A stretch of 64,000 nt of DNA from Taenia hydatigena (taxonomy: Eukaryota; Platyhelminthes; Cestoda; Cyclophyllidea; Taeniidae), in NCBI GenBank assembly GCA_036345935.2, contig JADWOT020000003.1:16014509-16078508 (forward strand), written 5' to 3'. This document shows, piece after piece, positions 9,353-20,239 of the stretch (the stretch's first letter is position 1; each line of letters begins with the position of its first letter). Below the pieces are notes generated by a model. The model worked only from the letters and a program-made list of their open reading frames with translations. It did not search any database and was not told the origin of the DNA. A program made the translations under genes and the position numbers.

Positions 9353-11773
9353 ATGAGAACTCTATGCAGGACTTGCTCATCAGTTTCCATGTTTTTGATT
9401 GGTCGGCTGTATGCTTTGTGTTTGTCGCGTACTCGGGATGCTGAGATTGATCTCGAGATGCACCTTAACGCATTTGAAGTCTGTAGTAAACGCGAACTTA
9501 GGACAAGCAGTAACTGGCGCACATGCATTAATACTTTTAGTGTTACTCTACGGTACAAGCGCCACTTCCAACAGGTGGAAGCTCTAGAAGTAGCGTGATC
9601 TCGGCTTCCATTGAGTTTTATTTACGAAGTTATCAGTCCTATGGTGGGTATGCTGCATAGTTGAACAGCTCCTGCAGAGAATATGTTAGAGGAGGAGAGG
9701 GCTAAATACGAAAGTGGGAGGAAGTTTCTTGCACGGCTAATGGGACAAGATCCATCAACATTTAATCAGGAACAGATTGACGATGCTATTCGTTATCTCT
9801 TTCCATCTGGTCTCGAATCAAGAAAAGCCCATCCAAAGCTTAAGGTGGTACTTTGTTCGCCCTTTACCATTGTCGTTTAGCCTCCGGAAGAGGTCTATCC
9901 GGAGAAAAAAAGTCGGTTCTCCTTCCCTTTTGATTGCAACTTTAGAGATTCAGTTTGATAAAACTGGCAGACCGTTTCATGACCTTTACTACACTGGTAA
10001 ACCGGCGTATTATGAGGTTATGCACGTAGGCAAATTGTTGTTTTTTGTAACTTTCTCGTACGTACAGAAAGCAGCCGCTCTAATTGAAGAGCTAAATGAC
10101 AAATTTGATCGTAGCTACATTGATCGCGATCATACGGCTTTTAAAAATCCGAGACCTTTGTAAGTGCAGAGGTTTTACGTATTTTCCGCCTAGAGTCGTT
10201 GCGGCTAGTGAGTGGTTCACGAAAGACCAGCTAAGTCGGAAGCTGCTAGAACCTGTCTCCGACACCATGGTAAACATATGCTTCATTTATCTTTAGTGGC
10301 TTTCAGTATGAGGACTGGTTGAGACTGATGGATGCTCTTCTAAAACATCCGCTAGCCTGGCATGCTGAAAGCTTCATCCACTCCTACCGCGCTTCGGTTC
10401 AAGAAGCGGCCTCCAAAGATGTTTTTCCTGAGGTAAGATCTCGTCATCAAATCACTTCGTCATTAGCCCCAAGTTGATCCCGAAACTAATTTTCGGTACG
10501 TTAACACCTACGGTCAGAAGAAACACGCCTTTGTGGAGCTAAGGATGACCCATCCAGGCGCTGGAAGATTCGTTGTCAATGACAAACGACTTCTTGAATA
10601 TTTCCCTCACCTTGGTGATCGCGAGCAAATTATGTTCCCGCTACAGTACACTGGTAGGTTGGGGAGTGGAGATTCGTTTCAAAGGAAACTACTTTTGTGA
10701 TCAACACGTTGTGATTGTAGACCTTTTCCTTATATTTGTCCAATTCTTTAGATGGCCTACAGTCTTTCATAAACTGAAAAGTTGATGATTGGTTCAGGCT
10801 CGTGAATCTATTGCTACTTTAAAAGTGGTCTCAAAAGTTTCAAATCTAGTTTCCGTCATTTTGCATCCCTATGGGCAAACTCACTTTATCGCTTTGATCC
10901 AATAGGTTGCAAATGGATAGATTTTACTTTTGTTGTCAAGTGATTTTCTCAAAAGGAATCTAGTATTCCTTGAAGATTGCTTGAAACGTCTGAATGTCTA
11001 TTTTTTATAGGGTGAAATGGGTTGATGTCCAAATTTGCTTTATTTTGGACCCTTCTTAAGGACAAAATCGTGAAATCACAGGCGCATTTTAGTGTTGAGA
11101 TATTATTCTGCATGACCACTACTTGACTCAAAGCAAATGAATCGGTGCTGTATTAATTTTTCTAGGGTTTTGATTGCGTATTTACATCGGTAGTCTGTCG
11201 TAGTCCGATTATATAACGAGAGAATTATTTCTGAGGCCCCTGAACGGTAAACTGAAATGGGGATCATTGTGGTCAAAGCATCTCTGTACGCTGCTCAAGC
11301 GGAACACTAATGGATATACTGCGACAGTTTTCGATTTCCTTTGATCAAAGATGCAAGTTTGCTATCGCGCACTGGCCTCCCAAAACTAATGCCCGTAGAA
11401 TGCCTCCATTGAAGAGTACTCAAATGGCTCCCCGCTCTACCTAAAAAGGTATGCTGGGCGCAGTGGACGTGGTGGCACAAGTATCCTCGGACGCTGAGAC
11501 GGGCCATAGCTCAAAAGCGAACGCACTGCGATTAGCCTTATCGCGAGCACTGGCCTGCTTCCTTCCCGGCGATTCCGGTTACAATCGACTGCGTGCGGCG
11601 GGCTTACTGACTCAGGACGATCGCTTCAGCGAACGTAAGAAACCCGGGCAGAAGAAGGCACGCAAGAAGCCCATTTGGTAAGTAGTATGTTTTGTCGCCT
11701 TACTGCATTTGTCATTTTCATAAAAGAGTCCAATGTGCTTCTTTTTTTCACCCGTTTTAGGAAGGCACGTTGA
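9353..11773 (+). CDS. MRPS9: Mitochondrial ribosomal protein S9 (uS9m)
   Basis: A component of the small mitoribosomal subunit. Exons: 9353-9574 (start tentative), 9680-9844, 9881-9911, 9946-10025, 10068-10159, 10194-10269, 10307-10432, 10467-10653, 11449-11677 and 11761-11773. All junctions are GT-AG and keep frame, giving about 406 aa, close to the human protein from memory. Internal introns of 34, 34, 36, 37 and 42 nt are extremely short; one is 795 nt. Recognisable blocks: ERAKYESGRKFLARLMGQDP, DDAIRYLFPSGL, GRPFHDLYYTGKPAYY, HAFVELRMTHPGAGRF (uS9 domain), REQIMFPLQYTG, ANALRLALSRALACF and the basic tail ERKKPGQKKARKKP. The last exon adds only WKAR and a stop; without that splice the ORF stops one residue after the donor. 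Exon 1 would supply an Arg/Ser/Cys-rich mitochondrial presequence but is the least certain part. Confidence 0.9.
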
Positions 11774-13334
11774 TTCCACTCTCAACTGCTTGTGGTGTGG
11801 CTTTTTTCTTGTAAAAAATAGACACCTCAAAACAGTTTTTTGGGGTTCTTTTCAAAAAATGAAAATTTGAAGTGCTTTTTGAAGTGAATGTAATTGCATA
11901 AAGTCGATGTCGTCCTATGTGAGGATGATAGATTGGTGTCAGGTCTAAGTACCGAGACGGGTAGTCTGACATTACGATCTCAAGGGGTACCAGAGGGTGG
12001 GTACTTAGTCCAGCCTGGTGGGGGCTGATGTCTGCGCCCTCTTCGGTCCATGCAGCCAGATTCTGTCCAGGGACGCTGCTGACTGGCTGGAAGACTTCGA
12101 GGACGCTGGGACTGCTCCGATCTCCACCTCAAATTGAGGCGCGGATGGAGCGGCCAAGGGTAGCGGCGAATTAGCGTTCTCACTGCAACACTGACACAGA
12201 ACTGTTTCATCACAAGACGTTTCCATAGGCTACCGTTCATGCCCTGTGCGTTTCCTTCTGCTTGTAAAAGGGAACAGTACTAATTCATTGAACATGGTTG
12301 ATCACCAAGGGTGGCAGAGGCAAGGAGCTGAGAGATCATCGCCCTAGATGAGTGAGGCGGCTAAGTCATTAGACCAGTCAACTCCAGTCTAGGCCGGTTC
12401 AGTGGCACGGCATGAGACGCCTCCTGGCGAGTTGAAGCGGCACCGAATGCGTCGCAGCCTCTAGTTGGTTTGATGGTGAAACGGTATAACGTTGGCGCCG
12501 CACCAAGCAGACGGGATTATCAGATGCTCCCTTAATCCCTCGCATCCTCGTCTATCAAACTTTGGGAAAACCTCTATATTTGATATAGGTGACAAACCCT
12601 ATCACCTTATGGTTAAAATTCGCTGCGACTCATCGACCACTGGAGCATAGAAATCCAAATTAGGCTCATTTGCCATTTAAATGTATGAAACACAAAGTCG
12701 CAAAGCACAGTACAGTCAGGTACGTCTGGCGGGACCTCCCGAGCATCCAGCCAGGCTAGTTTACAAACGTTCTTGAATCCCCACCCCTTCCCTGAGGCCA
12801 AGATTCAGTACTAAAAGGCGGAAAATAGCGCATGAAAGCCCGGGACACCAAAAACCCGCACCCGTTTCAGGCATGCCACACCATCACAATCGAAACCCAG
12901 CAAGAAAAACCCTAACGCGGTGCGCCAGCGACGAAAGGACCGAAACCGCGAGCGCCTCAAGCACTCTACCAAGAAATTTACCCAAGACCGGTTTTCTGAG
13001 GTTCGGCTAACCGGCAACCCCCACTCGTGACAGCCAACGTCAGATGTCAACTCTCTATCTATTAACGGCCTCACCCATGGTAATATTACTAAACACTCAC
13101 CATGACACAACGCACGTCCAAACAAGCTCCTGACGTTTAATCTGAGACTCCAGGGGAAGGAATGATTCAAATTAGGAGGTATACCAAATGCAGCAGTCAA
13201 TTATCTGTATTCTACCACCCTTAAGCAAACCACATAAATTTACATCAACAAACCAACTAACCGACAATGTCGACATCAAAGTGAGACAAAAACCAAGATT
13301 CCACAACGAACATATTTGAAAAATTTACATGAGC
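11774..13334. other. Unexplained GC-rich region
   Basis: From about 12000 to 13200 the sequence is clearly richer in G+C than its neighbours. A + frame at 12838-13037 codes a very basic peptide (RQRRKDRNRERLKHSTKKF) and then meets stops; the minus strand has overlapping ORFs at 11980-12240 and 12811-13200. I recognise no domain, splice chain or repeat termini. It may be a decayed non-LTR retrotransposon or an unknown gene. The RPS4 3' UTR should occupy the right end. Confidence 0.4.
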
Positions 13335-14231
13335 TTAATGACCAGCTCTCTTCACTCTAAGGCGACGATCGCGCTCTTCCAGAACGGAGAGACGAATGCC
13401 CTTCCCCTTCGGCAGCGAAACCCAAGCCTTGTTGGACTTGCCAATGATAAAGACATTGTTCAAACGGGTGACAAACTGATGACCAGTGTTGTCACGGACG
13501 TGAACCATTTCCACGGAGCCAGGATGACGCTCCCATTGGGTAATAACGCCAACGCGACCCAAGTTGTGACCGCCAGTGATCATACAGACATTGCCTGAAG
13601 GAAGACAGGTTAGGGGAGAAATTTTGTCCCACCAGGTTCAAACTTGATGAAACTGAGAACCCTCCCAGTAGTAAGATCGATCTGAACAGTGTCGTTGACT
13701 TTGATTTCGGGATCGGCGTAACGGATTGTGCGGCCGTCGTGGGTCACAATATACGGGACCTTACCCGGACCAACTAAGACCTTGCGAATTTTGCAAAGCT
13801 TGTATTTGGCTTCTTCTGGATGAATACGATGAATAGCAAAGCGCTTCTTTGTATCGTAGATTAAGCGAAAGTGTTCGTTTGTACGATCAATTGAAATGAC
13901 ATCCATAAAACCCGCAGGGTACTTTTTGTCAGTACGAACGCGTCCATCGACCTTCACAAGTCGCTGGGCAAGGATCTTTGTGCACTCATCGTAGGTAAGA
14001 GCATATTTGAGGCGGTTTCTCAAAAAAATGGCGAGAGGAAGACACTCGCGAAGTTTGTGTGGACCAGTGCTCGGTCGAGGAGCAAAGTTGCCACCCAACT
14101 TGTCGAGCATCCAATGCTTTGGAGCATTTAGACGCTTTAAATGCTTGCGATTCCCTCTAACCTAAACAAAAAATAGCGACTAGAAAAAGCGACAGCTCAA
14201 AAGGAGCGGAAAACACCGCACTTACACCCAT
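13335..14231 (-). CDS. RPS4: 40S ribosomal protein S4 (eS4)
   Basis: A protein of the cytosolic small ribosomal subunit. Three minus-strand exons: 14226-14231 (only ATG GGT), 13633-14161 and 13335-13594, with introns of 64 nt (donor GTAAGT) and 38 nt. They join in frame to 264 aa, essentially the normal family length (human 263). Strongly conserved blocks: [19 protein letters not shown] at the N-terminus; [18 protein letters not shown] and [10 protein letters not shown] (S4 RNA-binding part); [54 protein letters not shown]; then the KOW-like [20 protein letters not shown] and [13 protein letters not shown] near the C-terminus. The start is set by the two-codon first exon; the alternative Met at 14110 would drop the invariant KHLKR region. 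Pyrimidine-rich sequence upstream of the ATG could include a 5' TOP motif. Confidence 0.97.
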
Positions 14232-14579
14232 GTTGACAGACAAACAGAGCACAGCGCGGTCAAAAAGTGACTTAAACAAACAAGTCCTGCAGAAGTGTGG
14301 ATGAAATATGCTGCATTGGTAAATAAACCAGAGTAAGTAGCGATTAACATTTTTTATTTCATAATCAAATAAGCCTGGTTTCAAAAATTGCCGGTAGGTT
14401 TTCTCAGGCACAATTTAAAATGAATTTTCTACATGCAAAGTTTATTATGCAGTTAATTAAGAACCTCCACCACAGCACTTTAAAGCCAGTAGACGTGTTA
14501 CGCAGGGGCGCATGCTAATCAGACGCAAATTAGCACCAGTGCAATTCGAGTTTTCGAAGCTCGGTACTGCGGCAGTTAG

Positions 14580-14737
14580 TGTAGCGTCCCGAGGCTCCCT
14601 CGAAGGCAAAAGAAGGCAGAATGCTAGGGTGGAATATATGTATTCAACAAACAGAGGAAAATAGGCTGCTGGCATGGCCCAGAGGTCAACCCACGCAGCT
14701 AGGGCAGTACGGTAGTTCCAACAAACAAAGTACTACA
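14580..14737 (-). mobile_element. TRIM solo LTR with internal deletion (copy D)
   Basis: Minus-orientation LTR (+ strand TGTAGCGTCCCG...TACTACA) shortened to 158 bp by loss of about 27 bp that in other copies reads CCACCTCTGTGACC and onwards. Flanks GTTAG and GTTGG match at 4 of 5 bases. Confidence 0.88.
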
Positions 14738-15467
14738 GTTGGCCTATGGGGTGTAAGCCCATTAACGTGCTATGAGATGTATGTCTTCTAGTGTTTTTTC
14801 TTCATTCCTTCAACAAGCAGTTCTTTAACTAAGCATGTAGTAGGCTTTCGTTTGCTATTCTGATACTGGTGTTAGATTTATGACCCAGACATCAATGAAG
14901 GGAGGGTGGCGAAGGGGCACGCACCACTAGTGGCTATTTTCACAGAGAGCTAGATTATTATTGCCACCTATGGCTGTAGGTGTAGAAGGTTGTTCCTATT
15001 TCCTCCTCTTCCTTTCTCCCACCCTTACTGTGAGACGATTAATTGCTTCTAGACAGCTTTATTATAGGCAGAAAGAAGTTATGGGGTAACTGAGTCTGAG
15101 CATCTAATATGAGGGAGCCTCGGGCTCTGGAAAGCGACCATGTTAGTCCACAAACAGATTAAAATTGCCCTTCCGCCTCTGGCCTGTAAAACGCATTTAA
15201 AGAACATAAGTATTACAGTAGTGGTACAACACGTTCCCGTAGCAACCATTTAGGTCTCTGCCAGTACGCTGGTTTAGTGTCGTGATGCATCCATTTGCTG
15301 TTTATGAGCACTATATTGAAGCAGCTTTATCTTAGAGGTCATTAGCGTTGGTTATCTTGGGATAGAATGCAATCAATTCGTCGTGTATTTTGTTCCTTAC
15401 TAATTGATACATTTAGTAATATTCATTGCGAAATTACTGTACCATATTATTGCACGATATCCCCATA
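14738..15467. other. Intergenic, nothing recognised
   Basis: No gene supported. GAGGGAGCCTCGGG near 15111 equals an LTR motif by itself, but no further LTR sequence surrounds it. Confidence 0.45.
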
Positions 15468-16026
15468 TCACTTTGTTGAGTGGTTTACAGATAGCTCAAG
15501 GTGTTTCACTGCGAATCCGCACCCCGCCTCACCCCGCTGATATTCTCCAATAACCAAGGCGCCTCCAAACCGGATAAAATCACGTAGACGAGGCATCAGA
15601 CCAGAGCCACGCATAATGTAATCGTACCCCAATTTTAGTGGGTTGAGATAAAACGATTGTAAGTGTCTACACATGAAAACCTCAGTTTGAGTAGGCATAA
15701 ATTATTCTCATTGCTTGCTTTGTCTTCTAGAAACCCCTTTCTCCGACTACTTCTACAAATTGGCTTATTTTCATTTACGAATTGCCTTAGTTGTCATAGG
15801 TATTGAACCACTTGTCTATCTGTTAGTAGCCTACTTTTCCATGATTAAGAGCGCTACAGACTCATACGACTTCATCAGTCACACGATCGTAATTGCCAAT
15901 AGTTCGTCTGAGCAGCAAGCATTGCGAATAGAGCATACGGAAATAACTTAAAGCAGGCGCAGCATCCCTCATGTAATCAGTTGTTACCAATTTTCTCTGA
16001 CTCCTCGTTAGTAATGCATTACGAAC
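15468..16026 (-). CDS. Unrecognised gene, two 3' exons
   Basis: Two minus-strand segments look like linked exons. The first, 15868-16026 (53 codons), begins after a good acceptor (CACTTAAG) and contains YMRDAAPALSYFRMLYSQ and LLLRRTIGNYDRVTDE. The second, 15468-15680 (71 codons with stop), contains SFYLNPLKLGYDYIMRGSG, MPRLRDFIRFGGALVIGEY and ends HLELSVNHSTK. A 187-nt intron with GT-AG ends (donor GTATGA, acceptor CAAACTGAG) joins them in phase 0. Both peptides have mixed, protein-like composition. I recognise no family, and the 5' exons were not found. It runs in the same direction as RPS4 and COX5B. Confidence 0.4.
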
Positions 16027-16810
16027 CTTAAGTGTTGAAAATAAGACATAAATGTAAAAACAAATAAGGTACATACGTCAGTGTCATCTGCTCTTATGAG
16101 AGGGTAATTTTGACAGGCAATTGTCATTCCTACTGGCTTCTGTTTTGTGATCGATCCAAAATCAACTGAGCTAAGACAACTGCCTCTGTCTCGGCATAAC
16201 CCTCCATGTGTTGTATGGCAGAGAATTATTTTATTTTAAGGCAGCGTCCATAGGCGACATGTAATTGGACGTATTTCGTTGTGATGCTTTGTTGGGTGCG
16301 CTCAACTCTGTTTGACTTGTTTCTACACTTTTGTCTTCAAGTGACTCGTCATTCAATCCCATCACAGCTAATGCTATGCAATAAACAAGGCACTTATTGA
16401 AACCTTTACACACTTTCAATGAATCCTATGCACATAAAAGTTATAGAGGACAAGGGACCCGGTGTACTACTGACCCATTTTCGCCTTGCCCACTAACCTC
16501 TACCCGGCTTTACAATTAAGTGCGGTCACAGTTGAAGTCAGTTCTTCAAAAAGTTGCATTGGAATCATCATAAAACTAAAATCGCGCCCATTTTGATTAG
16601 ACTACAGTGTAGACTAGATATGGCAGTGGTTTTCTCCCCTTTACCAGTCCTCCAGCCCCGACTGGACTTACAAAATCCCACAAAATTGAATCCCTCCCAT
16701 GGTCCCAATTGCGGAGGTCGATTAAAATACTAAATCTGTGGGACAACTAGCCAACACATTTAATTAAGAAGAATTATACTTGATGATGCGGTATTTCCAC
16801 TGCTACTTAC

Positions 16811-17213
16811 CCCTATTAGCTACTACACAGGGACATTGCAACGATCGGCAATAATCGTCCCAAAAACAGTCAAGAAGAGGTATTATCCATGCCCACGGTG
16901 AATCTTCAAAGGCGAGAGTTGGAAAGTCGTATATCCAGCTATTGAGTCGACAAGCGTGCAAATGGCAAGCTGGAGACATTTCATTTGCCAGCTTTTCGAC
17001 GACAGCTTTGAAGACAACCCGACTGCAATATTTTTTACAGATGTACCTAGTGTATTCTATCAGTTCTTGATAAACCAAACGACGTCTGTTGGCTCCCTTA
17101 AACAGTAGATTCACCTGCGTCTTAGAATTGCCCTTCCTGATTGCCATTGGGGAGATGTGAAACGATTGTAGAGTAGCGAATAACGCTAAGACCGGATTAC
17201 TGTAAAAGCCCAC
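16811..17213 (-). CDS. Unrecognised exon with a strong donor
   Basis: The minus-strand ORF runs from 17213 to a consensus donor (GTAAGT) at 16810, covering about 134 codons. It contains RRRLVYQELIEYTRYICKK, RVVFKAVVEKLANEMSP and LAFEDSPWAWIIPLLDCFW. These segments loosely resemble BH4, BH3 and BH1 stretches of BCL-2-like proteins in order, but no BH2 or tail-anchor exon could be joined in phase, so no function is assigned. The true 5' end may be at the Met at 17147 or at an upstream acceptor. It could belong with the exons at 15468-16026. Confidence 0.35.
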
Positions 17214-18025
17214 TTATATCCTGCTCCAAGCCCACAGAAAACGCAACATTCAATCAGCTAAAATACCCTCCGTGGAAAGGATGATCCTCGAAGACAGATT
17301 AATAGAACTAAACAATGCAACGTAATTGCATCAGAAATGCTTACTTTTCTGGGGTGGACACTGATATGAATCCCTAGGAATGGAATGGTAAGCGAGAAAA
17401 TGTCACCTGAAGTTCACGCCAAGCAACGCCCATACCCGAAACACCACTGTATTAGTAAGACAAAGGGAATGGAGGCAGGGATGCGCATCGGCCGAAATTC
17501 TTAGTATGCCCCAAAGCACTGATTACTTGCCTCAGAATTGAAAGTCGATCTCACCGCCGCCTCATCTCTCCGTACTGTGGGGACATGCAGAATGGGAGAA
17601 ATGCCTCCAAGAGGCTGGATCATCAAAAAACTAAAGGCCAGCCAACCTGAACGCATAAAAAAGGTTGGTGAAGTACCATTTTTCACATAACTCTTACACG
17701 AGGCCCAGCCACCGTGACTAATTAAGGCAGAAGTGGGTGGTTTGCATCTAGTTGTTGATACTCTAAACGCGAATTACCGACCAAATAAACGCAAGTAGGC
17801 ATTGTCGACTTCCCAGCGACCTTGAGCTACCATACCAGAAAGATTATGCTCCACTTTAGTGTAATGAAGATTGTGCCAACATCAAGGCATCGATGGATGA
17901 ATATCCGAGAACAATAACATTCCTTAAAAGAGATAAAAGAAGTGGAAGAGAGTAAAAAGAAAACTTGGTTATGGAGCACTGGATACTATCGAAAAGCATA
18001 AGTCATTTCCGTCCCAAGAAGGCAC
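17214..18025. other. Spacer, nothing firmly recognised
   Basis: A minus ORF at 17501-17686 contains possible splice signals, but no exon chain could be built. The COX5B 3' UTR should lie at the right end. Confidence 0.4.
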
Positions 18026-18835
18026 TCAACGAATGTCCGTAATGCAGGCCTCATCTATCTTCTTCCTAATCAGATGATAGGCGTTTTTATACTTGTTCCA
18101 TTGCAATGCCAACTTGTCCAACATTTCGTTGGACCCAGGGGAACGGTCGGTCATCGATTTGCTCCCTTCTAGAAGCTTCTGCAACTCAGCTTCAGAGTCG
18201 TTCAAATCCTTCATCAGCTTCTCGTTCTCAGGCTCCGACTCAATTTTTTTCCAATAACGATCTCGAGCGGCCTCGTATTCGTCGATAGTGACCAGCTTGA
18301 ACCAGTGACCACATTTGCAGCGAATTGGTAGGCCCCTATAGAGCATCAGGTAATTGATGTGGTGGGATTCTTCATGGCCTTATAAAACAGAAACCAAACA
18401 TTCAGCAAGAAATCCAATACGTTGACTGAAAAAAACAAAAGATGGCCTACAAATACATCCAACGACACGTCTCTCCTGATCAAATGGTATCAGGTTGGGG
18501 GTCTCCTTAGTGGTTGGTCCACCACGCCTAACTTTGAACTCGTAATAATTTATCTACGCGAAATTGAAGCCAATTATGCAAAGGCGTACATCAGCTTCCT
18601 CAATTTGCTCCAAGAGTTCCTTCTGAATAGTGCTGAGAGTTGAAGACGGTTCACGATCTAGAGGAAGAGCACCTGACACATAAGGAAAAGAGAACATACA
18701 GGCGTCACCTCGGAGGATTTCGTTTGAAGCTATGAAGTTCCGAACCCGAGCGTACACACTATTTGGCGGGGGCCGGCAACTAACGGTATTAAAGGCTCGG
18801 GTTCTAAGAGCTGTCTGAATAACCCGCAGTGCCAT
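18026..18835 (-). CDS. COX5B: Cytochrome c oxidase subunit 5B with C-terminal extension
   Basis: A nuclear-coded zinc-binding subunit of respiratory complex IV on the matrix side of the inner mitochondrial membrane. Four minus-strand exons, 18709-18835, 18590-18672, 18451-18553 and 18026-18378, join in frame across introns of 36, 36 and 72 nt to 221 aa. The N-terminus MALRVIQTALRTRAFNTV is a typical Arg-rich mitochondrial presequence. The core is clear: ALPLDREPSSTLSTIQKELL, RGGPTTKETPNLIP, ERRVVGCICHEE and RCKCGHWFKLV; the two Cys pairs (CIC and CKC) are the zinc ligands. After FKLV, where vertebrate proteins end within a few residues, the ORF continues about 88 residues of charged, probably helical sequence (EYEAARDRYWKKIESEPEN ... 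KKIDEACITDIR). The third exon carries this without any new splice, so it is part of the protein. Confidence 0.93.
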
Positions 18836-19259
18836 CGAAAACCCGACAAACCGAGGCAGATAAATCACGCACTTGGCCTTATCATTGTTCACCGTGAGCA
18901 ACGTGCACACATTCTAATTCATTTTGGATAAAGGACTAACGATGCATAAGAATTTAAGTAGTTTCTACATTGGAGCCCAAGTTTAACAGCTAATAACTTT
19001 CCTAATTTTGAATGTAATTCCTTTTAAGCGTGAAATTTATAAAAGAGGCACGGCAAGTAGCCAAAAAACTTAAACACAGGAGAAAAATAACATATAAACT
19101 TCAGAAATACAAAATGAACCCTACGAGAGTTTAAAGCTGAAGTAAATGCGTTAGCTTTTACCTTATGTGTCGAATCGAACGCTCTAAATTCGGTTAGATA
19201 GTACCAAAACCGGATACTTCGAAACTACGGCTATTCGAACCAAACAGATTGATTGTGCC
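18836..19259. other. COX5B upstream region
   Basis: AT-rich DNA upstream of the COX5B start, expected to hold its 5' UTR and promoter. No TATA or CCAAT element stands out. Confidence 0.4.
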
Positions 19260-19338
19260 CGTAGTGCCTTGACTGTTGGAACTATCGGTTTCGGTGGTGC
19301 CTTAGCTGCGTGGGCTGGCCATTGGGCCGTGCCAGCAG

Positions 19339-19373
<35 letters not shown>

Positions 19374-19422
19374 CCTAGCATTCTGCCTTCTTATGCCTTC
19401 GAGGGAGCCTCGGGACGCTACA
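19260..19422 (+). mobile_element. Diverged TRIM solo LTR (copy E)
   Basis: + orientation LTR, starting CGTAGTGCC (degraded TGTAGTACT) and ending GGGACGCTACA. It lost about 25 bp near the start and gained a (TA)15 expansion in its centre. Flanks GTGCC and GTGTC match at 4 of 5 bases. Confidence 0.8.
19341..19370. repeat. (TA)15 microsatellite inside an LTR
   Basis: Fifteen uninterrupted TA units. Other LTR copies carry only a short GAATATATATATTC at this place, so the tract arose by slippage within the LTR. A similar tract lies at about 21001-21021 in copy G. Confidence 0.97.
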
Positions 19423-19559
19423 GTGTCGATACTGACAGAAAAAGAACGAGACTCTAAGCTCTTTTTTTCTTCGAATTCTCTGGGCTTTCGTCGGGTACGA
19501 GGCTTACGTTGTGTTCCCAACCTTCACCTACAAGGTGCATTTAAAGCATTGTAAGTATT

Positions 19560-19743
19560 TTTAGCATCTTGAAACTTCCTTGAAGGCAAACTAGGCATAA
19601 TACTTGGGCAGAATATGTATATTAAATGAACAGAGGGAATGGGGCTGCTGGCATGATACGGAGGAATGCCCACGCGGCTAGGGCAATATGGCCACCAATA
19701 TGACCGAAACCAACCTAGCAGACATAACAGACAAAGTATTACA
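19560..19743 (-). mobile_element. Old TRIM solo LTR (copy F)
   Basis: Minus-orientation LTR, the most diverged in the window: + strand TTTAGCATCTTGAAAC at the left, ACAGACAAAGTATTACA at the right, with GGCTGCTGGCATG and GCCCACGCGGCTAGGGCA in the middle. Flanks GTATT and ACATT match at only 3 of 5 bases. Confidence 0.8.
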
Positions 19744-20239
19744 ACATTGCTCAATCTGTGTATGTTGCGTAACATAACATGTTGTGTACCATTACCCGAA
19801 GATATCAAAGTGCGCATTTATTACCAATTGAGAAATCATTTAGCACATATGACTTTCCAATGATGGGGTGCCCAGCGCTTGCCTCTAATTAAATGACCAA
19901 GTATTAAGTGATTTACAAGTAAACAAAAAGTCCTAATTGTGCGTTGCCTTACATAAGGTGAGAATGGTAAATCGTTGTGTCATTTTTTTAACTATTTGAT
20001 CTATCAGGCGAATTTGACGCAGAATTTTGCAACTAGCCACGAGACTAATAAACTAGTCGTGCGAAAATAATGATGCGGATGCATAGATTTATGCTGGTTA
20101 ACTTTCTATGTGCAAACAGGGAGTCAAAGGCGCCTTTATGCATGCATGGGTGGAGTTCAGAGGCGTACAACACGTAATTTACTTAAATAAGGGCAAAGTG
20201 AATAAGATCCACTTGTAGATAGTAAATTGTGATACTTAT

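Noticed and set aside
13329..13598. 89-codon ORF on the + strand
   Set aside because: It is the antisense of the last RPS4 exon; the minus strand codes the conserved ribosomal protein.
15111..15126. GAGGGAGCCTCGGG, identical to part of the TRIM LTR
   Set aside because: Only about 14 bases match and the neighbouring sequence shows no LTR features, so it is too short to call a copy.
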